Source: Candidatus Epulonipiscium viviparus
Lineage (GTDB): Bacteria; Bacillota; Clostridia; Lachnospirales; Cellulosilyticaceae
Length of the DNA stretch: 64,000 nt
Assembly: GCF_030708075.1 (NCBI RefSeq)
Contig: NZ_CP117982.1
Location: forward strand, 3,092,672 to 3,156,671
Direction of reading: 5' to 3'
In this document: positions 7,937 to 19,300 of the stretch, piece by piece
How the letters are laid out: every line of letters starts with the position of its first letter
Position numbering within the stretch: position 1 is the first letter of the stretch
Position numbers and translations under genes: made by a program
The notes under the pieces: model-generated
Told to the model about the DNA's origin: nothing
Seen by the model: the letters and a program-made list of their open reading frames with translations, nothing else
Database searches by the model: none

Positions 7937-10208
7937 GATCAGCCATCGCTCGATCAAGCCGCCACACAAATCGATGATACATAAACTGAAGCGTCACGAG
8001 ACAACAAAGCTCCCATCGCTGAAACTTCAATAATGGTGGGAGACGTGTTCCAAGATTTGCCATCGCTCGAACAAGCTGCCACACAAATCGATAATACATA
8101 ATCTGAAACCTCCCGACAACAAAGCTCCCTGCGCTGAGTTTGCCATCGATCGATCAAACTGCCACACAAATCGATAATACATAATCTGGAGCCTCCCGAC
8201 AACAAAGCTCCCTGCGCTGAGTTTGCCATCGTTCGATCAAACTGCCACACAAATCGATAATACATAATCTGAAACCTCCCGACAACAAAGCTCCCATCGC
8301 TGAAACTTCAATAATGGTGGGAGACGTGTTCCAAGATTTGCCATCGCTCGATCAAACTGCCACACAAATCGATAATACATAATCTGAAACCTCCCGACAA
8401 CAAAGCTCCCTGCGCTGAGTTTGCCATCGTTCGATCAAGCTGCCACACAAATCGATAATACATAATCTGAAGCCTCCCAACACCAAAGCTCCCATCGCTG
8501 AAACTTCAATAATGGTGGGAGACGTGTTCCAAGATTTGCCATCGCTCGAACAAGCTGCCACACAAATCGATAATACATAATCTGAAACCTCCCGACAACA
8601 AAGCTCCCAGCGCTGAAACTTCAATAGAGGTGGGAGACGCGTTCTAAGATTTACCATCGCTCGATCAAACTGCCACACAAATCGATATACATAATCGAAA
8701 AACCTCCCGACAACAAAAGCTCCCGCGCTGAGTTTGCCATCCCTCGATCAAGCTGCCACACACATCGATGATACATAATCTGAAACCTCCCGACAACAAA
8801 GCTCCCATCGCTGAAACTTCAATAATGGTGGGAGACGTGTTCCAAGATTTGCCATCGCTCGATCAAGCTGCCACACAAATCGATAATACATAATCTGAAA
8901 CCTCCCGACAACAAAGCTCCCATCGCTGAAACTTCAATAATGGTGGGAGACGTGTTCTAAGATCTGCCATCGCTCGATCAAGCCGCCACACAAATCGATG
9001 ATACATAATCTGAAGCTTCACGACAAAAAAAACTCCCGTCGCTGAGATTTCAATAGCGGCGAGAGACGCGTTCTAAGATTTACCATCGCTCGATCAAACT
9101 GCCCACACAAATCGATTATACATAATCTGGAGCCTCCCGACAAAAAAGCTCCCATCGCTGAAATTTCAATAGTGGTGGGAGACGTGTTCTAAGATTTACC
9201 ATCGCTCGGTCAAGCTGCTACACAAATCGATTGTTCTAAGATTTGCCATCACTCGATCAAGCTGCCACACAAAACGATGATACATAATCTGAAGCCACGA
9301 GACAACCAAACTCCCCATCGCTGCAACTCCAATAGTGGTGGGAGACGCGTTCTAAGATTTACCATCGCTCGATCAAGCTGCCACACAAATCGATGATACA
9401 TAATCTGAAGCTTCACGACAAAAAAAACTCCCGTCGCTGAGATTTCAATAGCGGCGAGAGACGTGTTCTAAGATTTACCATCGCTCGATCAAGCTGCCAC
9501 ACAAATCGATAATACATAATCTGAAACCTCCCGACAACAAAGCTCCCATCGCTGAAACTTCAATAATGGTGGGAGACGTGTTCCAAGATTTGCCATCGCT
9601 CGAACAAGCTGCCACACAAATCGATAATACATAATCTGAAACCTCCCGACAACAAAGCTCCCATCGCTGAAACTTCAATAGCGGCGGGAGACGTGTTCTA
9701 AGATTTACCATCGTTCGATCAAGCTCCCACACAAATCGATAATACATAATCTGAAGCCTCCCAACACCAAAGCTCCCATCGCTGAAACTTCAATAGTGAT
9801 GGGAGACGTGTTCTAAGATTTACCATCGCTCGATCAAGCTGCCACACAAATCGAAGATACATAATCTGAAACCTCCCGACAACAACCCCCCGGCGCTGAG
9901 TTTGCTATCGCTCGATCAAGCTGCCACACAAAGCGATGATACATAATCTGAAGCCTCCCAACAACAAAGCTCCCGGCGCAGAGTTTGCCATCGCTCGATC
10001 AAGCTGCCACACAAATCGATGATACATAATCTGAAGCTTCACGACAACAAAGCTCCCATCGCTGCAACTTCAATAGAGGTGGGAGACGCGTTCTAAGATT
10101 TACCATCGCTCGATCAAACTGCCACACAAATCGATAATACATAATCTGAAGCTTCACGACAAAAAAAACTCCCGTCGCTGAGATTTCAATAGCGGCGAGA
10201 GACGTGTT
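7937..10208. repeat. Hairpin-bearing tandem repeat array (about 22 units)
   Basis: Units of about 75-115 bp alternate two modules. The A module (about 73 bp, containing CACACAAATCGATRATAC) is in every unit. The B module (about 42 bp) is in about half. B together with the end of A forms a stem-loop starting CTCCC and ending GGGAG or GAGAG, with about 12 bp and a TTCAA-containing loop. Stem variants change on both sides: CTCCCATCGCTG pairs with TAGTGATGGGAG, and CTCCCGTCGCTG with TAGCGGCGAGAG. Frames through it are short and the unit length is not a multiple of three. No gene is supported here. Confidence 0.85.
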
Positions 10209-10601
10209 CTAATGTTTACGTTTTGACTTTGGACGCATTTGAGCCACGTTAAGTTTGAGTTCCGTGATTTCAATATCTTTTTTAGTGATTTCTATATCTC
10301 TTTCAGCAATTGCTATTATCTTCTCAGCAACTACAACGTCTTTTTCAGTGATCGCGATGACTTTTTCGGCTGTTATACGCTTGAGCTCAGCGATTTCGAT
10401 ATCTTTTTTGGCAAGTGCAATATCCTTTTTTGCGATCGCTATAATCTTTTCAGTTATTATAATGACCTTTTCGGCGATTGTATTACGCAGTTGTGAATCC
10501 TCATGACGCAGTTGTTTGTTTTCGTGACGCAATTGTTCGTTTTCGCGTAAAGCAAATTCGAGATCTATATCCACTTCAGATTTGTTATATATGGTACTCA
10601 T
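10209..10601 (-). CDS. Small coiled-coil protein, unknown function
   Basis: 130 aa. After MSTIYNKSEVDIDLEFALREN come three heptads of the type QLRHENK (residues about 23-40), then about 80 residues of regular EKxIAIAxKDIxIA repeats, and a basic end (PKSKRKH). This predicts one long parallel coiled coil, with no signal peptide and no membrane segment. ATG at 10601 has a modest AAAAGG site. It is the only intact member of a family whose 5' ends and heptads are repeated, broken, over the next 2.4 kb. Function unknown; a filament or scaffold role is only a guess. Confidence 0.6.
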   Translation of the reverse strand: MSTIYNKSEVDIDLEFALRENEQLRHENKQLRHEDSQLRNTIAEKVIIITEKIIAIAKKDIALAKKDIEIAELKRITAEKVIAITEKDVVVAEKIIAIAERDIEITKKDIEITELKLNVAQMRPKSKRKH

Positions 10602-10793
10602 AATATTTACCTTTTTCTTCCATTTAATCTATTTCTTAATCTTTTTCTGTATTATCACAATAGATGGCATAAGTGTCAAGGGGTATAATCACAAAAACTA
10701 CAAGAGTCGCCATCTTAGCTGTTGCCGCACGATCAGCTGTTACTGCGATGATCTTCTCGGAAACTACGACGTCTTTTTCGGTAATCGCGATCA
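10602..10793 (-). pseudogene. C-terminal relic of a coiled-coil paralogue
   Basis: A minus-strand frame through about 10655-10795 reads MIAITEKDVVVSEKIIAV, almost the same as the coiled-coil part of the intact neighbour. It then diverges into a short hydrophobic stretch and stops. No start or ribosome site belongs to it. A similar but more eroded copy lies near 12930-13000. Confidence 0.5.
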
Positions 10794-10837
10794 TTGCTGG
10801 CTTTCATGACACCATTGCTAGATTTCGTGACGCCGTT

Positions 10838-11090
10838 TCTAGTTTTCATGACGCAGTTTCTAGTTTTCATGACGCAGTTTCTAGTTTTCATGACGCAGTT
10901 TCTAGTTTTCATGACGCAGTTTCTAGTTTTCATGACGCAGTTTCTAGTTTTCATGACGCAGTTTCTAGTTTTCATGACGCAGTTTCTAGTTTTCATGACG
11001 CAGTTTCTAGTTTTCATGACGCAGTTTCTAGTTTTCATGACGCAGTTTCTAGTTTTCATGACGCAGTTTCTAGTTTTCATGACGCAGTTT
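10838..11090. repeat. 21-bp minisatellite array 1 (about 12 copies)
   Basis: Perfect tandem copies of a 21-bp unit. On the minus strand, in the frame of the coiled-coil gene, each unit encodes K-L-R-H-E-N followed by TAG: one heptad with an in-frame stop. Three of the six frames are open for trivial reasons because 21 is a multiple of three. Confidence 0.9.
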
Positions 11091-11177
11091 CTGGCTTTGA
11101 TGAGGCCGTTGTTCGTTTTCGCGTAAAGCAAATTCGAGATCTATCTCCGGTTCAGATTTGTTATATATGCTACTCAT
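11070..11177 (-). pseudogene. Truncated coiled-coil paralogue 2
   Basis: ATG at 11177 begins MSSIYNKSEPEIDLEFALRE, closely matching the intact gene at 10601 and preceded by the same type of leader. It ends after 35 codons at the first TAG of the minisatellite (KLRHEN-stop). If translated it would be a 35-aa peptide. Read past its TAG codons, it would continue into the heptad array and on toward the relic at 10602-10793. Confidence 0.65.
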
Positions 11178-11222
11178 AACATCTGCCTTTTTCTTCCATT
11201 TAATCCTTTTCTTCTATTTAAT

Positions 11223-11860
11223 ATGGCGCCGTTGCTAGTTTTCGTGACGCCGATGCCTGGTTTTCAAGACGCAGTTGCCTGTTTTCATGACGCAGTTTCT
11301 AGTTTTCATGACGCAGTTTCTAGTTTTCATGACGCAGTTTCTAGTTTTCATGACGCAGTTTCTAGTTTTCATGACGCAGTTTCTAGTTTTCATGACGCAG
11401 TTTCTAGTTTTCATGACGCAGTTTCTAGTTTTCATGACGCAGTTGCCTGTTTTCATGACGCAGTTGCTAGCTTTCATGACACCATTGCTAGATTTCGTGA
11501 CGCCGTTTCTAGTTTTCATGACGCAGTTTCTAGTTTTCATGACGCAGTTTCTAGTTTTCATGACGCAGTTTCTAGTTTTCATGACGCCGATGCTAGCTTT
11601 CGTGACGCCGTTTCTAGTTTTCATGACGCAGTTTCTAGTTTTCATGACGCAGTTTCTAGTTTTCATGACGCAGTTTCTAGTTTTCATGACGCAGTTTCTA
11701 GTTTTCATGACGCAGTTTCTAGTTTTCATGACGCAGTTTCTAGTTTTCATGACGCAGTTTCTAGCGCAGTTTCTAGTTTTCATGACGCAGTTTCTAGTTT
11801 TCATGACGCAGTTTCTAGTTTTCATGACGCAGTTGTTTTCATGACACCATTGCTGGCTTT
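11223..11860. repeat. 21-bp minisatellite array 2 with variants
   Basis: Blocks of about 7, 4 and 11 near-identical 21-bp units are separated by variant units. One 9-bp partial unit near 11761-11769 breaks the periodicity. The long frames in it are periodicity artefacts. Confidence 0.85.
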
Positions 11861-12223
11861 CATGACGCCGTTGCTGGCTTTCAAGACGCCGTTGCTAGTT
11901 TTTATGACACCATTGCTAGCTTTCAAGACGCCGATCTGGCTTCAAGAAGCGCCGTTTCTGTTGTTTCATGACGGACGTTGCTAGTTCTTTAATTACACCA
12001 TTTGGCTGCGTTTCTGGTTTTCGTGACGCCGATGCTAGTTTTCATGACACCATTGCTAGTTTTTATGACACCATTGCTGGCTTTTATGACGCCGTTGCTT
12101 GTTTTCGTGACGCCGTTGCTTGTTTTCGTGACGCCGTTGCTTGTTTTGATGACGCTGTTTCTGGTTTTCATGACACCTTTGCTGGTTTTCATGACGCCGT
12201 TGCTGGTTTTTATGACACCATTG
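11861..12223. repeat. Diverged 21-bp units
   Basis: Same 21-bp period with more substitutions. Several units carry CAG where the amplified units have TAG in the ancestral frame, so the stop-free form predates the amplified one. Confidence 0.75.
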
Positions 12224-12394
12224 CTAGTTTTTATGACGCCGTTTCTGGTTTTCATGACACCATTGCTGGCTTTCAAGACGCCGATGCCTGTTTTGATGAC
12301 GCAGTTTCTGGTTTTGATGAGGCAGTTGTTCGTTTTCGCGTAAAGCAAATTCGAGATCTATATCCGCTTCAGATTTGTTATATATGCTACTCAT
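12224..12394 (-). pseudogene. Truncated coiled-coil paralogue 3
   Basis: ATG at 12394 starts MSSIYNKSEADIDLEFALRE and reads 56 codons through heptads such as LPHQNQKLRHQN that still have CAG, then ends at a TAG in a heptad unit. It is longer than paralogue 2 and illustrates the state before the TAG-bearing unit was amplified. Confidence 0.65.
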
Positions 12395-12459
12395 AACATC
12401 AGCCGCAAAGCAAATTCGAGATCTATATCCGCTTCAGATTTGTTATATATGCTACTCAT
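12391..12459 (-). pseudogene. Duplicated 5' end of the coiled-coil gene
   Basis: A 22-codon frame, MSSIYNKSEADIDLEFALRLML then TGA, whose stop overlaps the ATG of paralogue 3 (ATGA). It arose from a 65-bp tandem duplication of the gene start. Confidence 0.6.
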
Positions 12460-12504
12460 AACATCTGCCTTTTTCTTCCATTTAATCCTTTTCTTCTATT
12501 TAAT

Positions 12505-12905
12505 ATGACGCAGTTGCTGGTTTTCATGACACCATTGCTAGCTTTCATGACGCCGGTGCTGGCTTTCATGACGCCATTGCTAGCTTTCAAGACGCCGTTG
12601 CTAGTTTTCATGACGCAGTTTCTAGTTTTCATGACGCAGTTTCTGGCTTTCATGACACCGTTGCTAGCTTTCATGACACCATTGCTAGCTTTCGTGACGC
12701 CGTTGCTAGCTTTCATGACGCCGTTGCTAGATTTCATGACGCCGATGCTAGCTTTCAAGACGCCGTTGCTAGATTTCATGACGCCGATGCTAGTTTTTAT
12801 GACACCATTGCTGGCTTTCATGACACCATTGCTGGCTTTCATGACGCCGTTGCTGGGTTTCATGACACCATTGCTAGCTTTCAAGACGCAAGTTTCTGGT
12901 TTTAT
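12505..12905. repeat. 21-bp diverged units, block 4
   Basis: About 19 units of the same family with more sequence variety than the other blocks. In the ancestral frame TAG and CAG units are mixed. Confidence 0.75.
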
Positions 12906-13312
12906 AAGAGCGCATAAGCGGCAAATAGTATAATCGCAAAATTGCAAATGTCGCCGTCCTAACTGCTACTACACGACCAGCTGTTACAACATGTTTCGCT
13001 ACCACATATGTTGTTGCTACAAATCTTGCTGCCCTCGTACTAAAAAATCTGGTTTATATGCGAGCAAAAAACATGGATCTACAAATGGTTTTGGCCGTTT
13101 ATGTTTTTTTGAGCAAAATTTTATTTTTTTGAGCAAAATTTTATCGATTACTATTTAAGTATAATGCATTTCGTCCGATATATAATTTTGAAGAAAAGTT
13201 TATTGAAATGGTTTATTTCAAAATCAAATTCTTTTCAGAAAAGGATTATTGCTACTTTTTTTTATACATATCTTACTCTGCGGAGTAGGCTTACTTAAAA
13301 GGAGATGAATTA
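12906..13312. other. Intergenic region upstream of giant gene 1
   Basis: The first about 100 bp resemble 10680-10750 (relic of the coiled-coil family). A 20-bp direct repeat (TTTTTTGAGCAAAATTTTAT) occurs twice at about 13105-13145. A TATAAT box sits at 13160-13165 without a convincing -35 box. A 5-bp hairpin (TACTC/GAGTA) lies just before the ribosome site AAAAGGAGATG of the next gene. Confidence 0.55.
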
Positions 13313-16300
13313 ATGGCTTTAATTGATAAATATCGAAAACAAATGGCTTTAACTATCGCAGGTGCTATTGCCATGGGACCTGTTAGTACTTTTGCAGATA
13401 CTCAGACGACTCCGGCAGCTAATGTTGGTGAGCTAACTTCTCAAACAACTGTGGTGACGGGCGATGACACTACCTATGGGTATATACATGATTTACCAAC
13501 TGCTGTGACTAACAATGACAATCCACTAATGATTAAAAAAGATGACCCCGAATATAAACTAGATGAACTAATACGTGAAGCTTTGTGGTTAGTTCAATTA
13601 CATACATCGACTACTGATGGACTGGAATTTAAAGGTGATGGAAATGGTGCCGACGCCGAATTATACATACAGGCGGACGACGTCGCTTTTGTTGCACTTA
13701 AAAATATACTTGAAACCAACAAATTCTCTGGAGAGGGTGCTAAAGATCATGTTGCTGAACTAGTGGTTGAACTTTCCACTGCTTTAGATGCTGTTAAGAA
13801 ACTTACACCTTCTAAAGGTATTGGTTCGGCTTACAAATCTGCGATCGATGGATTAAAGAAGAATATTCACTTCGTTGATGCGCATCTCGATTTTTCTGCA
13901 GCTAGAACTAGTACTACTGGAACTGCTAATCCACCTAATCCAACTAAGCCAACTGAATTAAAAGATGATTCAACTTCATTAGTTCCAATTGCAATAAGTA
14001 ATAATGGAAATGATATTGCTATCGATAAATATTGGGTTACCGATACTATACATGACGCTCTTGTGAAAGCTCTCGAAGATGCGGAGACGGCTGTTCAAAG
14101 TGCCTATGCTGATGCTTATTCTACAACTGGCACACCTGCAACTACTACTACGCTTGAAGAGGTATTTGAGGATGAAGTAGAACATGGAAACGCTTCGATG
14201 GAAACATTGCTATTTCCTGAAAAGGGTGAAGATGATGCGCCAGATTTAAGCAAAGGAACAGATGTAGCGCAAACATCTGACGAAGAAAAGTATGATAAGG
14301 ATACTCTAAAGGCGGCGGATGAGAAATATACTACTCTTGGAGATCTCTCTACAGCTGCAACTAATCTCGAGACTGCGTATGCAAATTATATTGCTGCTGC
14401 TAGACCTGGTAAGTATGTCGTTGACAATGCGACTCTAGAGATTTTGATCGCTAAGGCTCTTTTAGGTCGCGAAGATTTATCAAATACAGAGTTACCAAGC
14501 TCGGTTTCAACAGTTAACACGCCAAAAGTATATATCTACGTAAAAGATACTAATCAAACACCTTGCACAAAAGCAGAGGCTACTGGAATTAAAATAGCAG
14601 ATTCTAATACCACAATTACAACTCCTAAAAGAGAAGGCTTCAGCGACGATGCGACATATTTTGTTGCACCAGCGATTCTGGATAATGAACCAGCGGCGGG
14701 CTCTACATGGGAACCTGCTGATGCTTTGAGTATAGGAGGCGCATCACCGACAAAATATATTTTGAAAAAGACAGCATCTGATGAGCTGAAAGACTTGAAA
14801 TCAAAAGTTGAAACATACCAAAAATATGATGGACTCAATGAAAAGGGTACAATTTTAAACGGCCCGGCATATACAACAGAAATTAAAGATGGTAGTTCAG
14901 GTAAGCTTAATACCGCTATCAAGGCACTTGCTGAATTCGCATCAGATGTGCCAGTTAAATTTGCAAAAGTGAACTCTGACGACCCAGCTAAAGCAGCGGC
15001 TACCTTGGAGCTACAGAAGTATCTTATCCATCTTGGAGCAGGGGAGATACAAACTAGCACTGGAAGTACGAAAGTATTTAAAAAGATTACGACTTGGGAT
15101 GAGTCAAACACTCTCAAGAAAACAGTAGTTACTGCTGATGATGCGGCTTCAACACCTGTAACTAAACCAACTGAATTTATTCCGGGTACAAATGAGATAG
15201 TGAACTATACGGCAGATGTTAGAGAGGAATTCTACTATATTTCAGCGCATCATGGGGTTGATATACCAGACGCGAGCTATTGGATACCGGCTAGCGGAAA
15301 TGGCGCGACTGTTCAAACCAATCTCGCCAACGCTATTGAAGAGGGCTGGAATTTATTTACAATTTCTGCAAATACAGCACCAGAGGCAGATGGAAAATCA
15401 GCGGAAGACGCAAATAAGGAAGACACAAATAAGACTGTAGTAAATGCAGATACTACAACTGCTACTGCCGAAAAGATAAATGGTGTTATAACCAAGATTA
15501 AAACGGCGCTCAAAGCATATGATGATGCGGCACAGAAGGGTCAAAAAGAAGCCTTCGCGGAAACAACTGGGACTACTAGCGTAATCGCACGTGCTGAAGA
15601 AGCGTTAAAAACTCTTGACAAGTACGTTGCTCTACCAACCTTTGACATAGATACAACTAACGGAAAACTTAAAATCACGAAAGCAAGAACGATGGTGACC
15701 GCAAGTGATACCGTACCAGCTTTATCTGATGACGGAATTTTCAATATTACTAAAGAAGAGTTTAACAACGGATCTGATACAGCAAATGGATATGAGTGGG
15801 ACAACGACAGTAACGCAACTGCTGAAGAGAAAAAACTCATCGATACTACTACAGTGAAGCAATATGTAACGCCAGATCAGGTGAATGCGTTAATCGAAGC
15901 CGCTACTCCGTTGATAAATTTTGTAGCATACAAAGATGAGTTCGCTAAGTTGCATACCGTTGGTGACGATCTACAAAATGTACTCGCAGACTATATCGAC
16001 GACTACGCTACTGGAGATAAACTTCAAAAGGATATCAATGCGATCACTGATGCCCTCGCTAAATTTGAATCCGAAATGAAGCCGGTGATGTCTTATAGTA
16101 CTAATAGAACTGCATTGAGTACAGCTGCGACGGGTACTAAGGATAAAGATGGTAGAGAGCTAATTAAAGTAGATGGAGATACTGTTTATATCGAAGGTAG
16201 TGCTATAGTTGTATCTGATGACGGTGGGTACACCTATAAGAAGTATACAGAATCGGATGATACATGGAGCAAGGCTACACCATTTGAAGATAACAGTACC

Positions 16301-19300
16301 GCAAAGTGGGTAACAACCGAACAGCTTAAAGATTACAACGACGCTATCGTGGCCGCTGAAAAAGTTATTTCAGAGACTCAACCTACACTTGCTGAAACTG
16401 GTGTAACCGGAAACGCCGCAAAAGGAGAAGTCAACTCTACTAAAACATACACCGAAGTAGAATGGGACTCTGGTGTACTTACGAAAATGACGAATGCCTT
16501 CAAATCTTCTACCGACGACTACTTCACCCAAGCGAAAGCGACATTGGATAAAGCGATGGAGGTATTCAATGCGGCGAAGTCAGCTCCAACCGATATTAAA
16601 GCTGCGACAACAGCGTATGATGATTTTGTGGCAGAAATTGGAAATCCATACACCAAACCAAGTTCTGGTACTAATCCTACTACACACACAAGTTTGGGAT
16701 ACATTAAAACTACTGGTCTAACTGCTCCAACTGCTCCAGCTGCTCCAGCTGATCCTAAAACGAAAATCGCAGCGAAATTATATGCATTCAAAGACGCTAA
16801 CGATCAGACGAAAGTATTAAGTTACTTCCCAGTGGGTGTATACGTATCCGATGATGATAACGAATTGATCAACTCTGTTACCGAGATATTATATGGCTAT
16901 ACCGAGGCAGGCACAGCTGATACGGGTGCTCCAACTCACTTCGTTCATAAAAATTTAGCCGATAAATTAATCGAAGAGTACGAAGAAATTCTCGAATTCT
17001 TAAATGGTACCGACAAGGATAAGAAAACTAAAGAGCATCACTTGGCTGAATACAATAAAAATAACGACTACTTCGAGAATGAAATTGCAGATCTCCGTGC
17101 AGCGGCGAAGGCGTATGAGGAAGGTACGAAAGTTCATAAAGTTACAGCATATGAAAGTGCTTATAAAGTAGTTCAAGGCAATTTAGTAGATACTAATGGT
17201 GCATTAAACACAACTACATTTAATTTCAAAAAAGCAGATGGTCAAGCTTCCGACCTTACCGCGGCGAATGCATTTACAACGGGGACAGTTGACAGTACTA
17301 ATAAAAAAATCGACATCAACAATATCGCGCTAGGCACTACAGTTAAACTTTCTACAGACGGTGTATACGTGTGTGATGAAGATGGCGAAAAAACTGCCAA
17401 TGCATTAGTGGCAAACGAATACTGGGTAACGCCGGATATGTTCAAAACTCTAAAAGAGGCAATGATCGCGGCACAAAAAATCGTAAACGACGCCGTTGCT
17501 ATAGACGAGAAATCGCTTAGTGGCTACTTAGAAGATCCTAAATACTTCGAGGCGCAATACAATAATACAGGTTTAGTGGATGCAGTAAAGGCTTTTGTAC
17601 CAACCAAAATAGAAATGGGAACTGCTGTTGCCAATAAAGCTGATTGGACCAACAAAGCAAATGAAATTCTATACGGTAAGGATCAAAAAGTTGGCGGCGA
17701 TGCAGTTGCCGGCGATGCAGTTAACGTCAATGCAGATGCACATATAAGTGATGTAACTGGCGGAACAGACGTACTCACATATGACGAGCTAAAAACAATT
17801 GGCGATGTCGACACCGTCACAGTAATATCCGAGGACGAGCTAACAGCGTTTGCTAATAAACCTGCTTCTACAACAAATGATCTTATCGTTAAAAATAACC
17901 AATATTTGGATAAAGAGTATGCTGATGCCCTAAAAGCAGCACTAGCGAAGGCAAACGCAGCTTCTCCAGAGGCGGCAGATATAGCGGAATTGGCGTTGCT
18001 TGTATTAGAGGTGGATGATCACATACAACCGATAGACGTTCACAATATGCCAAAAACTAAATTATACAATGCTTATGTGGCGGCAGAAGAGAAGAAATTA
18101 TATAACGGCGGAGAAGTATTGCCAAGCTGGGCTGCTGGTGCCGATGTAATGACTACTCGCTATTGGGTACCTGCAAGTACGTTGGAGAAGATGAACGAAG
18201 AAATTACTGCGGCCAAAAAAATGTTAGATCAAACCGATAACAATTTGAATGTATCAAAAGCGGCATCTTCTCTTTCTGCAGTTGCAAAATCGTTTATTCC
18301 TAAACAGGGATTGTTATCGCAAGCCGATGTTGATGCGATAGAGGCGGCAAAGACTCCGCTACTGACTGCAATTAACATAGCTGCCAAAATGGTTGGGCAA
18401 GATGCTTATGTTGTTGATGAAGATTCCAAAAAACTTAAGTATACAAATAAGACGCACGAAGGAGATGCGGCAACTGTAGAAACTATTGCAGTGAGCGATG
18501 TTTATGGTACAGATATACATGGAAAAGATAACGACGGAAACCTAATTCCGGATGGAGGAACTCGCTGGACATCGTCGAAAGTGAGAGATGTAATGGTGGA
18601 TGCGATCGCAACTGCTGTGGAGGCATATAATTTGCCAAAAGCAACAGCCGCAACTCTGGATGCCGCTTTGATAAAATTACAAATCACTAGTGCAACATTC
18701 GAGAAGAACGCGCAGTTTGGTAGTAAACAACTGTTTGCCAGCGTAACTGCAACAATCAGAAAGTATTTGTCATATGTGAATGACGGCAACTTTGAGTATA
18801 AGCTAGGTTCGAGCTCTATCATAACTCCAGCAGTTGAGGATCTAGTTATCAGTGCTAAGTATGGCGCAGATGTCGCGACTACTACGTTGTGGACTTCAAA
18901 GATTGAGCAAAGTAAATTGATAAGCGCAGCTGACAAAGCTCAGACGTTTTTAGATAATTACGCTAATCCAAATACTCCAGACAAACGCGCGACGCTGAAT
19001 CAGGCAATACTTGCTTTGTCACCTATACAAAACGCCTTCGAAGAATTTTATGGTCGAGACATAAAGGGTGACGTTAAAGAAAATATTATTCCGAAAGCTC
19101 TTCGCGGTACAGATGGAATCGAGACCGCTGAGTTGCGCGAGGCCATCGTCAATGCGTATACAGCTATTAACGAACTTGCGTATATTGCTGGTGTATTGCC
19201 GCCAACTACTACTTACACTAATGCTGATGGTGTATCAAAAAATAGGTACGAATCTAATAGCGAGTACACTGAGGATTCTGCATATGTAACAGGAAAGAAA

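Noticed and set aside
7917-9747. Minus-strand frames of 60-108 codons in the hairpin array
   Set aside because: They are broken at irregular points, the unit length is not divisible by three and there are no ribosome sites.
10838-12905. TAG read as glutamine (recoded stop) in the heptad arrays
   Set aside because: TAG ends normal genes here (GH130, second lipoprotein, GH38-like mannosidase), and there is no suppressor tRNA or release-factor evidence in the window. Kept only as a remote option.
1-12933. CRISPR array
   Set aside because: The repeats are contiguous or carry repeated modules rather than unique spacers, and there are no cas genes.
10673-12947. Long open frames on both strands through the 21-bp arrays (FHDAVSS, FLVFMTQ and NCVMKTR repeats)
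   Set aside because: A 21-bp repeat without a stop in a given frame stays open automatically. The frame shared with the intact coiled-coil gene is the one closed by TAG, and the others lack ribosome sites and homology.
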